From the NCBI RefSeq assembly GCF_014230355.1, contig NZ_JACLAX010000007.1:124001-188000 (forward strand): 64,000 bases of DNA, in the 5' to 3' direction. The DNA is from Novosphingobium piscinae (GTDB taxonomy: Bacteria > Pseudomonadota > Alphaproteobacteria > Sphingomonadales > Sphingomonadaceae). Made by a program: the position numbers and the translations under genes. Shown here in pieces: positions 7,134-15,944 of the stretch. Below the pieces are notes generated by a model. It was not told the origin of the DNA. It worked only from the letters and a program-made list of their open reading frames with translations, and did not search any database. Numbering within the stretch: the first letter of the stretch is position 1; each line of letters starts with the position of its first letter.

Positions 7134-9896
7134 ATGCAATCCGACATAAGGAAACAAACCCGAGGGGCTCTGCCGGCACTGCTGGCAACTAGCGCACTGT
7201 GCCTCGCCTTTGCCGCGACCCCGGTGTCTGCGCAGGAGGCTCCCGTAGCGCCAGCCTCCGAAGACGCGACCGCTCCCGAAATTGTCGTTTCCGGTTCGCG
7301 CATTGCCAAGTCGGGCTTTGTGACTCCAACGCCTGTAACGGTCTTGGGGCAGGCCACCATCGAGCAGCGAGGTTCGGTCAACATTGCCGACTCGCTCAAC
7401 GAGCTTCCCGCATTCCGGCCTTCGGCGACGCCGTCGGCAACGACTTCGAGCGTCTACACGACAGCCAACCTCGCTGACCTGAGAGGGCTTGGACCTTCGC
7501 GTACGCTCGTCCTAATCGACGGCCGTCGCGTGGTGCAGAGCAACATTGCCAACCAAGTAGACCTGAACCTTATCCCGATCTCGCTAGTAGGGCGGACCGA
7601 TGTGGTCACCGGTGGCGCTTCTGCGGCTTATGGCTCGGACGCGGTCGCAGGTGCGGTGAACATCGTGCTCAAACGCCTCAACGGCTTCTCGGGTGAGCTG
7701 CAGGCTGGCATCAGCCAGTACGGCGACAACGCTCAACAGAAGATCTCGCTTGCCTATGGAGGCAGTTTTGACGGCGGTCGTGGCCACTTCAGCATCGCCG
7801 GCGAGTATGCGAACTCCGACGGTATCCGGTTCCAGAACTCGCGCCCGTGGTACAATGATGCGGCGGTTTACACCGCCACTGGCTCGACCACCCGAGTAAT
7901 TGCCACTGGTGTGCGGGCATCGAACGCTACCTTCAACGGCCTGATCAATGCAGGTCCGCTGCGCGGGACCGAGTTCCAGCCCAATGGCGGAACCCGCACC
8001 TTCAACTATGGGACCAATGTGGGTTCCAGCTATATGATAGGCGGCGATGGCGTGAACGTCAGCGGGCTGCGTCCGCTGGCGTATCCGCTTGAGCGCTTCT
8101 CGGTCTTCATGAAGCCCGAGTACGAATTCTCGGATGCGGTGAAGGCGACGGGTGAGTTTTCCTTTGCACGCGTCGTGGGCGGCGGACCTTCGTTCGTGTT
8201 CCCGAACAACTCGCTGACGATCCGTTCCGATAACGCATTCCTCCCCGCCTCAGTCCGCACAGCGCTGGCTTCGGCAGGCGCGACGTCCTTCACGATGGGG
8301 CGGTACGTCCCCGAATTCGGCTTCTTCAACGCCGTTCTGAAGACTGAAACCTACCGCGCGCTGGGTGCACTTACCGGATCGCTTGGCGGCAGCTGGAAGT
8401 GGGATGCCTATTACCAATATGGCCAGAGCCGGCAGAACACCCGCACCACGGGCGTACAGATCGCAGCCAACCTGACCAACGCACTGGATGCCGTCGTCAA
8501 TCCCGCCAACGGACAGATCGTCTGCCGCAGCACCTTGGCCAATCCGACCAACGGCTGCGTGCCCTTGAACCTGTTTGGCGCGGGTTCGCCAAGCGCTGCT
8601 GCGATCGCCTATGTCAACGGTAACGGCATAACTGCTGATCAGAAGATCCAGCAGCATGTTGTCGACGCGTCGATCCAGGGCGATCTGTTCAGCACCCCGG
8701 CAGGCGCAGTGACCTTGGTGGTCGGCGCCGAATACCGTCGTGACTCGGTCGTGCGGACGGCGGATGCCGTTTCGTCGGCGCTGGGCTTCAACACGGCAAA
8801 CGTTGTTCCCATCCGCGGCAGCGTTTCGGTTCGTGAAGGCTTCGCCGAAGTGGCGGTTCCACTGCTGAAAGACCAGCCGTTCGCTTACAGCCTGGAACTG
8901 AATGCCGCCGGGCGCATTACCGACTACAGCTTAAGCGGTGCGGTCAAGACCTGGAAGGTAGGCGGCAGCTATGCCCCGACCCAGGACATCCGCTTCCGTG
9001 GAACCATGTCGCGCGATATCCGTGCGCCCAACCTGGGTGAACTGTTCGCCGCGACGACGTTTCAGTTCTTCACGGCCGTGGACCGTGCGCCCGGGCGCGT
9101 CGGCATCCAGACATTCTCGCAGCAACTGACGACCAGCAACACCAATCTGGTGCCGGAAAAGTCGCGGATGTTCACTTACGGGACCGTGATCACGCCGCGC
9201 TTCCTGCCGGGGCTGTCTCTGTCGGTCGATTACTACAACATCAAGATCCAGGATGCGATCGGCACGCTTGCGCCGCAGCAGATCATTGACCGGTGTTACC
9301 TCAATAACATCACCAGTCTCTGCTCGCTGGTCATCCGCGATGCAGCCGGTGCGATCTCCAGCGTGAACCGGACCCAGCTGAACCTCAGCTCGATCCGCAC
9401 GAGCGGGATCGACATCGAGGCGCAGTACCGGATGAATGTGGGCGAGGGCAGCCTTACGCTCAGCTCGATCGCCAGCAACGTCCGCAACCTGCTGACCACG
9501 GACGGAATCCTGACCTCGCAGGAAGCCGGGGTCGTCGGACAGGATTTCGGTTCGAGCCCGAGCTGGCGTGTGACCAATTCGGTAAGCTATGACTCGCCGA
9601 CCTGGCGTGGCTATATTCAGGGTCGCTATGTTGGCGGCGGTGTTTACACTAAGCAGCTGCCGGCGGATGGCCTGAACAATTACCGCGTGGGTGGCCAGTT
9701 CCTGGTCAACCTGTCGGCCGAGCGGAAAATCTCGTCTAAGTTCGGTGACTTCTCGCTGTTCGGCGTCATCAACAATGCCTTCAACAAGGCTCCGCCGCTG
9801 GTGCCGACCACCTTCGTCTTCTCGGCTTCGACCAACCAGACGCTCTACGACGTGTTCGGCCGGTCGTTCACTGTCGGGGTCCGCGTCCGCCGGTAA
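7134..9896 (+). CDS. TonB-dependent outer-membrane receptor
   Basis: The 920-residue protein has a signal peptide (about residues 1-34, ending VSAQ). A TonB-box-like EIVVSGSRI and a plug domain follow, with ADLRGLGPSRTLVLIDGRR and TGGASAAYGSDAVAGAVNIV. A long beta-barrel region completes it. This is the oar-like sphingomonad receptor type that imports large or poorly diffusing substrates. The ATG at 7134 was chosen for its GGGAGGAG site 7 bases upstream; a longer in-frame start at 7071 has none. It is separated from boxB by a strong hairpin, so it is better grouped with the peptide-type genes before it. A role in aromatic uptake is still possible. Confidence 0.92.
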   Translation: MQSDIRKQTRGALPALLATSALCLAFAATPVSAQEAPVAPASEDATAPEIVVSGSRIAKSGFVTPTPVTVLGQATIEQRGSVNIADSLNELPAFRPSATPSATTSSVYTTANLADLRGLGPSRTLVLIDGRRVVQSNIANQVDLNLIPISLVGRTDVVTGGASAAYGSDAVAGAVNIVLKRLNGFSGELQAGISQYGDNAQQKISLAYGGSFDGGRGHFSIAGEYANSDGIRFQNSRPWYNDAAVYTATGSTTRVIATGVRASNATFNGLINAGPLRGTEFQPNGGTRTFNYGTNVGSSYMIGGDGVNVSGLRPLAYPLERFSVFMKPEYEFSDAVKATGEFSFARVVGGGPSFVFPNNSLTIRSDNAFLPASVRTALASAGATSFTMGRYVPEFGFFNAVLKTETYRALGALTGSLGGSWKWDAYYQYGQSRQNTRTTGVQIAANLTNALDAVVNPANGQIVCRSTLANPTNGCVPLNLFGAGSPSAAAIAYVNGNGITADQKIQQHVVDASIQGDLFSTPAGAVTLVVGAEYRRDSVVRTADAVSSALGFNTANVVPIRGSVSVREGFAEVAVPLLKDQPFAYSLELNAAGRITDYSLSGAVKTWKVGGSYAPTQDIRFRGTMSRDIRAPNLGELFAATTFQFFTAVDRAPGRVGIQTFSQQLTTSNTNLVPEKSRMFTYGTVITPRFLPGLSLSVDYYNIKIQDAIGTLAPQQIIDRCYLNNITSLCSLVIRDAAGAISSVNRTQLNLSSIRTSGIDIEAQYRMNVGEGSLTLSSIASNVRNLLTTDGILTSQEAGVVGQDFGSSPSWRVTNSVSYDSPTWRGYIQGRYVGGGVYTKQLPADGLNNYRVGGQFLVNLSAERKISSKFGDFSLFGVINNAFNKAPPLVPTTFVFSASTNQTLYDVFGRSFTVGVRVRR

Positions 9897-9926
9897 GGCG
9901 CACGCTATCTTTAAGGGAACGGGCAG

Positions 9927-9972
9927 GGCCGCTCAAGCGGGAGTGATGGTCATTCCCATCTGAGCGGCCTTT
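9927..9972 (+). terminator. Hairpin terminator after the TonB receptor
   Basis: A 9-base stem (GGCCGCTCA with TGAGCGGCC) encloses a second stem, GGGAGTGA with TCATTCCC (one G-U pair), capped by TGG. A short T-run (TTTGT) follows. The structure starts about 30 bases after the receptor stop and would insulate the box genes from it. Confidence 0.7.
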
Positions 9973-10178
9973 GTCGGGGATAGTCGCGGTAGGCCGGGTT
10001 GAGGTCGCGACGGACTCGATATCCGGATCATGGCGCCTCTGTTGCGTGCGATCAGCACCCAGCAGGGGCGCAGTTCATGTCAGGCAACCGCACAAGTCAC
10101 GCTAGTGGCCTCGGCCCGAGTCGGCCTGGTTTGCAGACCGACATGTCCTCTCGGGCAGCCGATCAAACAAGGCAATGG

Positions 10179-10198
10179 ACATGCATCATAATGCATGT
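10179..10198. promoter_or_regulatory. Perfect palindrome, candidate BoxR operator upstream of boxB
   Basis: ACATGCAT-CATA-ATGCATGT is an exact 8-base inverted repeat with a 4-base centre, ending 58 bases before the boxB ATG. Operators of the related regulators BzdR and BoxR in Azoarcus are reported to contain TGCA elements. Related but less perfect sequences occur before boxC, boxR and the thiolase/isomerase pair. The assignment to BoxR is inference. Confidence 0.5.
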
Positions 10199-10256
10199 TA
10201 CTCCACGACTCGTAGGCTGTATATCGCAGTCCAACGCCTGTTCGGGAGAGCTGACA

Positions 10257-11750
10257 ATGGCAGAACTAGACTCGCTGGTTGAGGAATCGCAGACCGTTCA
10301 GGGAGACGGTTACGTCGAAGTCAGCTATGATGATGCAATCCCGAACAACGTCGATCTTGGCTCCGACCGCCAGTTGCTGCGCGCTTTGGAGAAGTGGCAT
10401 CCGGGTTACCTGGACTGGTGGCAGCAGATGGGCCCCGACGGGTTCCAGGACCTCGACGTCTACCTGCGCACCGCCGTTGGAGTTGATCCTGCCGGATGGG
10501 CCAAGTTTGGCTATGTGAAGATGCCCGAGTATCGCTGGGGCATCCTGCTCGCGCCCAAGCAAGAGGGGCGGACCATTTCTTTTGGCAAGCACAAGGGTGA
10601 GCCGGTCTGGCAAGAGGTGCCGGCAGAGTACCGGTCTCTGCTCCGCCGCCTGCTGGTCGTGCAGGCTGACACCGAACCGGCATCGGTCGAACAGCAGCGC
10701 TACCTGGGCAAGACGGCGCCGTCGCTCTACGACATGCGCAGCCTGTTCCAGGTCAATGTCGAAGAAGGTCGGCATCTCTGGGCGATCGTTTACCTGCTGG
10801 TGAAGTACTTCGGCCGCGATGGTCGAGAGGAAGCCCACGCCCTGCTTGAACGGCGTAGCGGACATCAGGACAACCCCCGGATCCTTGGAGCCTTCAACGA
10901 GGCCACGCCGGATTGGCTATCGTTCTTCATGTTCACCTACTTCACCGATCGTGACGGCAAGATGCAGTTGGCGGCCCTGGCCGAGAGCGGGTTTGATCCT
11001 CTGTCAAGAACGTGCCGCTTCATGCTGACCGAGGAAGCCCATCACATGTTCGTGGGCGAGACCGGGGTCGGCCGCACGATCGATGCAACCTTGGCCGCCA
11101 TGAACAAGGCCGGGATCACCGATCCCTACGATGTCGATGCCATTCGGGCACTGGGCGTGGTCGATCTGCCAATGCTGCAACGCAAGGCCAACTTCCACAT
11201 GTCGGTCACGCGTGACCTGTTCGGAAGCGAAATCTCCGGCAACGCCGCAGCCGCATTCAGCGCCGGCCTCAAGGGGCGCTACAACGAGGCGAAGCTGGAA
11301 GGCGACGACCACCAGTTGGAGAATGCAACTTATCCGGTGATCCGGGTGCTGGATGGCAAGCTGGTCGAAGAAGAGGTTCCCGCACTCCGCGCCATCAACT
11401 CCCGTCTGCTCGACGATTACATCAAGGATTGCCAAGGTGGGATCGATCGCTGGAACAAGGCGATCGAGAAGGCTGGCATCAATTTCCGGATCACCCAGCC
11501 GCACAAGGGCTTCAATCGCCGGATCGGCGAATTTGCCGAGCACCGTATTTCGCCGGCCGGCGAAATTGTCTCTGAAGAAGCATGGCTGGCCAGCATTGAC
11601 CAGTGGCTGCCCACCGAGGACGACCTCATTTACCTGAACTCGCTGATGAAGCCGTGCCACGAGGCCGGCGCGTATGCCAGCTGGATCGCACCGCCGCGGA
11701 TGGGGATCAATCAGCAGCCGGTCGATTACGAGTACGTGAAGATCGTCTGA
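10257..11750 (+). CDS. boxB: Benzoyl-CoA 2,3-epoxidase oxygenase subunit BoxB
   Basis: The 497-residue protein matches BoxB along its length. It has KWHPGYLDWWQQMGP near the N-terminus, NVEEGRHLWAIVYLL (about residues 165-180) and LTEEAHHMFVGETG (about 257-270), which supply the carboxylate and His ligands of the diiron centre. With BoxA it converts benzoyl-CoA, O2 and NADPH to 2,3-epoxybenzoyl-CoA in the cytoplasm. The ATG at 10257 has a GGGAGAG site 6 bases upstream; longer frames have no support. boxA follows after 85 bases that contain a strong hairpin. Confidence 0.96.
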   Translation: MAELDSLVEESQTVQGDGYVEVSYDDAIPNNVDLGSDRQLLRALEKWHPGYLDWWQQMGPDGFQDLDVYLRTAVGVDPAGWAKFGYVKMPEYRWGILLAPKQEGRTISFGKHKGEPVWQEVPAEYRSLLRRLLVVQADTEPASVEQQRYLGKTAPSLYDMRSLFQVNVEEGRHLWAIVYLLVKYFGRDGREEAHALLERRSGHQDNPRILGAFNEATPDWLSFFMFTYFTDRDGKMQLAALAESGFDPLSRTCRFMLTEEAHHMFVGETGVGRTIDATLAAMNKAGITDPYDVDAIRALGVVDLPMLQRKANFHMSVTRDLFGSEISGNAAAAFSAGLKGRYNEAKLEGDDHQLENATYPVIRVLDGKLVEEEVPALRAINSRLLDDYIKDCQGGIDRWNKAIEKAGINFRITQPHKGFNRRIGEFAEHRISPAGEIVSEEAWLASIDQWLPTEDDLIYLNSLMKPCHEAGAYASWIAPPRMGINQQPVDYEYVKIV

Positions 11751-11770
11751 TCGGACCAGTAACTGAGCCG

Positions 11771-11798
11771 CGGCCCGGATCACGGTTGGTCCGGGCCG
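11771..11798 (+). other. Strong hairpin between boxB and boxA
   Basis: CGGCCCGGATCA pairs with TGGTCCGGGCCG around a CGGT tetraloop, giving a 12-base stem with one T-G wobble. It lies 20 bases after the boxB stop and has no T-run behind it. It therefore looks like an mRNA stability or processing element, or a leaky attenuator, rather than a full terminator. Confidence 0.5.
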
Positions 11799-11835
11799 TA
11801 CTTCGCCAAGGCAGGAACACAGGGGAACTGGCAAG

Positions 11836-13104
11836 ATGGGCGACGTGGCAGTCCTCAAGCAGCACTTGATCGACCCCGAAATCTGCATCCGGTGCAACTC
11901 ATGCGAAGCGGCTTGTCCTAGCGGGGCCATCACGCATGATGACAACAACTATGTTGTCAACGCCGGCGCTTGCGACTTCGGAATGAGCTGTTTGCCGGTC
12001 TGTCCGACCGGTGCGATCGACAACTGGCGTCTGGTGCCGTCCTCCCAGGCATATTCGATCGAGCAGCAGTTTGGCTGGACCGAACTCCCTGCCGAGTTGA
12101 GTCCCGAGTTGCTGGCCAGTCAGGGTGTTCCGGAGGAAATGCTGGCAGCACCGCCCGAGGCAACCAGTGCCGAAGCGGGTCCCACGCCTGCGTCAGCTGT
12201 CACGACGCGTCTCAATGCGCATGTTCCACCGTGGTCGGCCGCGCATCCTTACGTGAGCCTCTATGGACCGCGCGCTCGCGAGCCCTGGATCGAAGCCACA
12301 GTCGCCGGCAACGTTCGCGTCACGAATCGTGGAAGCGATTACGATACGCACCATGTTGTGCTGGACTTTGGTGCGCGGCCATTTCCGGTTCTCGAGGGTC
12401 AATCCATCGGCATTCTGCCGCCGGGAGCGGACGACAAGGGCCGTCCCCATCATGCGCGCCAATACTCCGTTGCCTCTGCCCGAACAGGTGAGCGGTCGGG
12501 GTTCAACAACCTTTCGCTGACGATCAAACGGGTACTCGAAGATCATCAGGGGCGACCGGTCCGGGGTGTGGCCTCGAACTACATGTGCGACCTGGAAGTT
12601 GGCGACAAGGTGCGCGTTACCGGTCCGTTCGGCGCGACCTTCCTCATGCCGAACCACCCTCGATCAAACATCGTGATGATCTGCACCGGAACCGGCAGCG
12701 CGCCGATGCGGGCGATGACCGAGTGGCGTCGGCGCTTGCACAAGTCTGGCCGGTTTGAGGGCGGCAAGCTCATGCTGTTCTTTGGCGCCAGAAGCCCTGA
12801 AGAGCTGCCCTACTTCGGCCCGCTCAAGAACCTTCCCAGGGATCTGCTCGACGTCAACCTCGCATTCTCCCGCGTTACGGGCCAGCCAAAGCGCTACGTT
12901 CAGGATGTCATGCGTGAACGCGCCGCCGATCTGGCACCCCTCTTGGGCTCCCCCGATACGGCGATATTCGTCTGCGGACTGCGCGGCATGGAGGAGGGCG
13001 TCATCGCCGCGTTGCGCGATATCGCGATCGCCAGCGGCCTGGACTGGGATGCACTCGGCACCGCACTCAGGGATGAGGGGCGGATCCATTTCGAAACCTA
13101 CTGA
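11836..13104 (+). CDS. boxA: Benzoyl-CoA 2,3-epoxidase reductase subunit BoxA
   Basis: The 422-residue protein begins with a two-cluster ferredoxin domain (CIRCNSCEAACPSG at about 16-29 and CDFGMSCLPVCPTG at about 47-60). A linker leads into an FNR-type reductase with the FAD motif RQYSVAS and the NADPH-binding ICTGTGSAPMRAM. It passes electrons from NADPH to the BoxB diiron centre. The order boxB-boxA is reversed relative to the common boxA-boxB order. A GGGGAACTGG stretch precedes the ATG. The gene is followed by the separate boxR promoter region. Confidence 0.96.
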   Translation: MGDVAVLKQHLIDPEICIRCNSCEAACPSGAITHDDNNYVVNAGACDFGMSCLPVCPTGAIDNWRLVPSSQAYSIEQQFGWTELPAELSPELLASQGVPEEMLAAPPEATSAEAGPTPASAVTTRLNAHVPPWSAAHPYVSLYGPRAREPWIEATVAGNVRVTNRGSDYDTHHVVLDFGARPFPVLEGQSIGILPPGADDKGRPHHARQYSVASARTGERSGFNNLSLTIKRVLEDHQGRPVRGVASNYMCDLEVGDKVRVTGPFGATFLMPNHPRSNIVMICTGTGSAPMRAMTEWRRRLHKSGRFEGGKLMLFFGARSPEELPYFGPLKNLPRDLLDVNLAFSRVTGQPKRYVQDVMRERAADLAPLLGSPDTAIFVCGLRGMEEGVIAALRDIAIASGLDWDALGTALRDEGRIHFETY

Positions 13105-13224
13105 TCCCTACTGAGCGGGTTCCTGGCCTGTGGAGCCGGGCACCCGCCGCCTCGACTTCGCCTCTTCCTGCCGACTATAGTTCCTATGCCAACCGGGGCA
13201 TGAATTATAACGCAGGCTGACGCA

Positions 13225-14088
13225 ATGGCAGATACAAATCCGGACGGGTTTACGGGCGGCGAGGAGATCGGCCAGCAGCTGCGCTCGGCCAGGGCTCTGG
13301 TTGGTTTGACTCGCAAGCAACTGGCCGCTGCCTCTGGCGCGTCCGAGCGTTACCTTGCCACGCTCGAGGGCGGTTCAGGCAACCCTTCCGTGGGCATGCT
13401 GATCGCAATTGCCGATGCGCTCAATCTTGCTCCTGCTGAACTCCTCCCCATGGGCGGTGAGCGCGATGTCGTCACGGCGAAACTGGTGGGGCAGCTGCGC
13501 CGCTTGCCTGTGGATCGGGCGCAAGAGGTACTGGCGGCCTTGGGGAGACCCCAGGACATTCCGGCGCGAAAGGCTGGGCGGATATCGCTCATCGGGCTGC
13601 GCGGCGCGGGCAAATCAAGCCTGGGCCTAGCGCTTGCCGAACGGCTTCAGCTGCCATTCTTCGAAGTTTCGAAGGAGGTGGAGCGGCGTTACGGCGGATC
13701 GATCGGGATCATGATGGAAATCAACGGGCCGCAAGCACTGCGACGCTATGAGGCCGAGGTGCTGGACGAACTGCTGGAGCGGAATCCAGCTGCAGTGATC
13801 GCTGCGCCGGGAGCCATTGTCTCGTCGCCAGCCTTGTATGACCAGTTGCTTGGCTCGACCTGGTCAGTCTGGCTAGAGGCGACGCCCGAGGACCATATGC
13901 AACGGGTCGTAGACCAGGGCGATCTTCGTCCCATGTCTGGCAATCGCGCTGCCATGAACGACCTGAAGACCATCCTGGCGGCGAGGTCCGCCGAGTACGC
14001 TCGCGCCGACGTGAGGATCGACACATCGGCCCAGGATTTTGCCGCGACACTGAATCTCCTCGAGAAGGCGGTGCGCGCCCTGTTATGA
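13225..14088 (+). CDS. boxR: BoxR, XRE-type regulator with shikimate-kinase-like domain
   Basis: The 287-residue protein has an N-terminal XRE helix-turn-helix (about residues 12-70, including LTRKQLAAASGASERYLA). A shikimate-kinase-like domain follows, with the P-loop GLRGAGKSS at about residue 128. This fusion defines the BzdR/BoxR family, which represses aromatic catabolism genes and releases DNA when benzoyl-CoA binds the kinase-like domain. The ribosome site is weak (CAGG, 7-8 bases upstream). An ATTATAACGCA element sits directly before the start and could allow self-control. It is the only transcriptional regulator found in the left half of the window. Confidence 0.95.
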   Translation: MADTNPDGFTGGEEIGQQLRSARALVGLTRKQLAAASGASERYLATLEGGSGNPSVGMLIAIADALNLAPAELLPMGGERDVVTAKLVGQLRRLPVDRAQEVLAALGRPQDIPARKAGRISLIGLRGAGKSSLGLALAERLQLPFFEVSKEVERRYGGSIGIMMEINGPQALRRYEAEVLDELLERNPAAVIAAPGAIVSSPALYDQLLGSTWSVWLEATPEDHMQRVVDQGDLRPMSGNRAAMNDLKTILAARSAEYARADVRIDTSAQDFAATLNLLEKAVRALL

Positions 14089-14090
14089 AC

Positions 14091-14130
14091 TATAGTGCTT
14101 GTTTGCTCCAATGACATGCTATATGATGCG
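14091..14130. promoter_or_regulatory. boxC promoter region with TATAGTGC and ACATGC-type elements
   Basis: TATAGTGC (14091-14098) also occurs inverted before the thiolase (19365-19372). ACTATAG is shared with the boxR leader near 13174. ACATGC(TATATG)ATGCG at 14114-14130 resembles the boxB palindrome ACATGCAT/ATGCATGT. The region lies 30-70 bases before boxC. These similarities suggest control by BoxR or a shared promoter type. Confidence 0.35.
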
Positions 14131-14159
14131 TCTCGACACCGGGATCGAGGAGCGAATCT

Positions 14160-15833
14160 ATGGCCACCCAGCTTGCCGAACAGTCGGCAACGGAGTTTTT
14201 CACGTACGATCAGACAGGGGAGTCTTATCGTCACTGGGTGGTTTCGATTGAGGGTCGTGTTGCCACGGTCGCGATGAATGTGGATCCCGACGGTGGTCTG
14301 CTCCCAGGATACAAGCTCAAGCTCAACAGCTACGACCTCGGGGTCGACATGGAGCTGCATGACATCGTGCAGCGCTTGCGGTTTGAGCATCCCGAAGTTG
14401 GCTGCGTGGTGCTGACAAGCGCGAACGACCGGGTCTTCTGCGCGGGCGCGAACATCACGATGCTTGGCCTTTCCAGCCACGCCTGGAAGGTCAACTTCTG
14501 CAAGTTCACCAACGAGACCCGGAACGGTCTGGAAGACAGCTCGCGAAGCGGCAGCCTCAAGTTCCTGGCCGCAGTGAATGGCACATGTGCGGGCGGCGGC
14601 TATGAGGTTGCGCTGGCTTGTGACGAGATCCTGCTGGTGGACGATCGCTCGTCGGCGGTCTCGCTCCCCGAGGTGCCTCTGCTGGCGGTGCTGCCCGGCA
14701 CCGGCGGGCTGACCCGAGTGGTCGACAAGCGCAAGGTTCGCAAGGACTTGGCTGACGTTTTCTGCACCTCAGAAGAGGGCGTCCGTGGTGAGCGGGCGAA
14801 AGCCTGGAACCTGGTCGACGACATCGCTCCCAAGGGTCGCTGGACCGAGGCGGTGGCTGAGCGCGCTGCAGCCCTCGCAGCCAAGAGCAAGCGCCCGCAG
14901 GCTGCGACTGGCGTGAAGCTGACTCCGCTGGCCCGTGCTATCGACGCCGATGGCTATCACTACGATCACGTCGACGTGACCTTCGATCGTGCGCGCGGCT
15001 TCGTGACAATCACGGTGCGTGCTCCGATGGATGCTCCGCCGGCCGACCTCGCCGGCGTTCACGCCCAGGGCGTCGAATTCTGGCCGCTTGCCGTGGCGCG
15101 CCAATTGGATGATGCGATCCTGCTGCTGCGCACCAACGAGCCCGAGTTGGGGCTCTGGGTGCTCAAGGCCACGGGCGATGGCGCCAAAGTTCTGCCCTAT
15201 GACAATGTCCTCCTGGCGCATCAGGATGACTGGTTCGTGCGAGAAGTGATCGGGATGCTGCGGCGGACCTTGTCGCGCCTCGATGTGTCCTCCCGCTCGA
15301 TGTACGCGGTGATCGAACCGGGTTCGGCCTTTGCCGGGACCCTAGCCGAACTCGCCTTCGCGGCCGATCGCAGCTACATGCTGGATCTGGTCGACGGCGA
15401 GGGACCAAGCATTGTGCTCTCGCAGGCCAACTTCGAACTGTTCCCCATGTGCAACGATCTGGGGCGGCTGCAGTCTCGATTCCTGGGTGATCCTGCGGCA
15501 GTAGAGCGCGCAGCTGCCCTGATTGGCAAGTCCCTCGGTTCGGCCGAGGCGCTGGCGGCCGGTCTGGTGACCTTCACGCCTGATGACATTGACTGGGACG
15601 ATGAGCTCCGGCTGGCGCTGGACGAGCGGGCCGGTTTGTCGCCGGATGCCTGCACAGGGATGGAAGCCTCTCTCCGCTTCGCTGGTCAGGAAACTGTCTG
15701 GTCCAAGGTGTTTGGCCGTCTCTCTGCCTGGCAGAACTGGATCTTCATCCGCCCCAACGCTGTCGGGGACGGAGGAGCGCTCAAGCTGTTCGGAACCGGC
15801 AAGCGCGCGGAGTTCGACAGGCGTCGCGTGTGA
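14160..15833 (+). CDS. boxC: 2,3-epoxybenzoyl-CoA dihydrolase BoxC
   Basis: The 557-residue protein is the long crotonase-fold enzyme of the box pathway. It has VVLTSANDRVFCAGANITMLGLSSHAWK in the oxyanion-hole region and NGTCAGGGYEVALACDEI, which forms the CoA-binding core. It opens 2,3-epoxybenzoyl-CoA with two waters to give 3,4-dehydroadipyl-CoA semialdehyde plus formate. Its length fits BoxC rather than ordinary hydratases of about 260 residues. A CGAGGAG site lies about 7 bases before the ATG. A strong hairpin follows the stop, so boxC may end its own transcript. Confidence 0.95.
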   Translation: MATQLAEQSATEFFTYDQTGESYRHWVVSIEGRVATVAMNVDPDGGLLPGYKLKLNSYDLGVDMELHDIVQRLRFEHPEVGCVVLTSANDRVFCAGANITMLGLSSHAWKVNFCKFTNETRNGLEDSSRSGSLKFLAAVNGTCAGGGYEVALACDEILLVDDRSSAVSLPEVPLLAVLPGTGGLTRVVDKRKVRKDLADVFCTSEEGVRGERAKAWNLVDDIAPKGRWTEAVAERAAALAAKSKRPQAATGVKLTPLARAIDADGYHYDHVDVTFDRARGFVTITVRAPMDAPPADLAGVHAQGVEFWPLAVARQLDDAILLLRTNEPELGLWVLKATGDGAKVLPYDNVLLAHQDDWFVREVIGMLRRTLSRLDVSSRSMYAVIEPGSAFAGTLAELAFAADRSYMLDLVDGEGPSIVLSQANFELFPMCNDLGRLQSRFLGDPAAVERAAALIGKSLGSAEALAAGLVTFTPDDIDWDDELRLALDERAGLSPDACTGMEASLRFAGQETVWSKVFGRLSAWQNWIFIRPNAVGDGGALKLFGTGKRAEFDRRRV

Positions 15834-15849
15834 TACCTGCCACAGCCCA

Positions 15850-15882
15850 GCGGGGTCTTCCGAGAATCTTGGAAGACCCCGC
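15850..15882 (+). terminator. Hairpin terminator after boxC
   Basis: GCGGGGTCTTCC pairs perfectly with GGAAGACCCCGC over 12 bases around a 9-base loop, 16 bases after the boxC stop. The downstream sequence CGGGTTGTTC is only mildly T-rich, so termination may be partial. It separates boxC from the ligase gene. Confidence 0.65.
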
Positions 15883-15944
15883 CGGGTTGTTCGGTGGCAG
15901 TGGCCTTACTTGCGAATAGCATCGTCGAGGGTTGCGGGGGGGGT

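Larger units (their letters stand above)
9897..10256. other. Intergenic region between TonB receptor and boxB
   Basis: This 360-base gap begins with a long hairpin (9927-9969) and contains the perfect palindrome at 10179-10198, which lies about 60 bases before the boxB start. A frame runs through it in phase with boxB, but it lacks a ribosome site and shows no recognisable protein sequence. I treat the gap as the boxB promoter region. Confidence 0.6.

Noticed and set aside
9999..10256. 86-residue N-terminal extension of boxB
   Set aside because: It contains the palindrome and promoter-like sequence, and BoxB proteins start at the equivalent of 10257.
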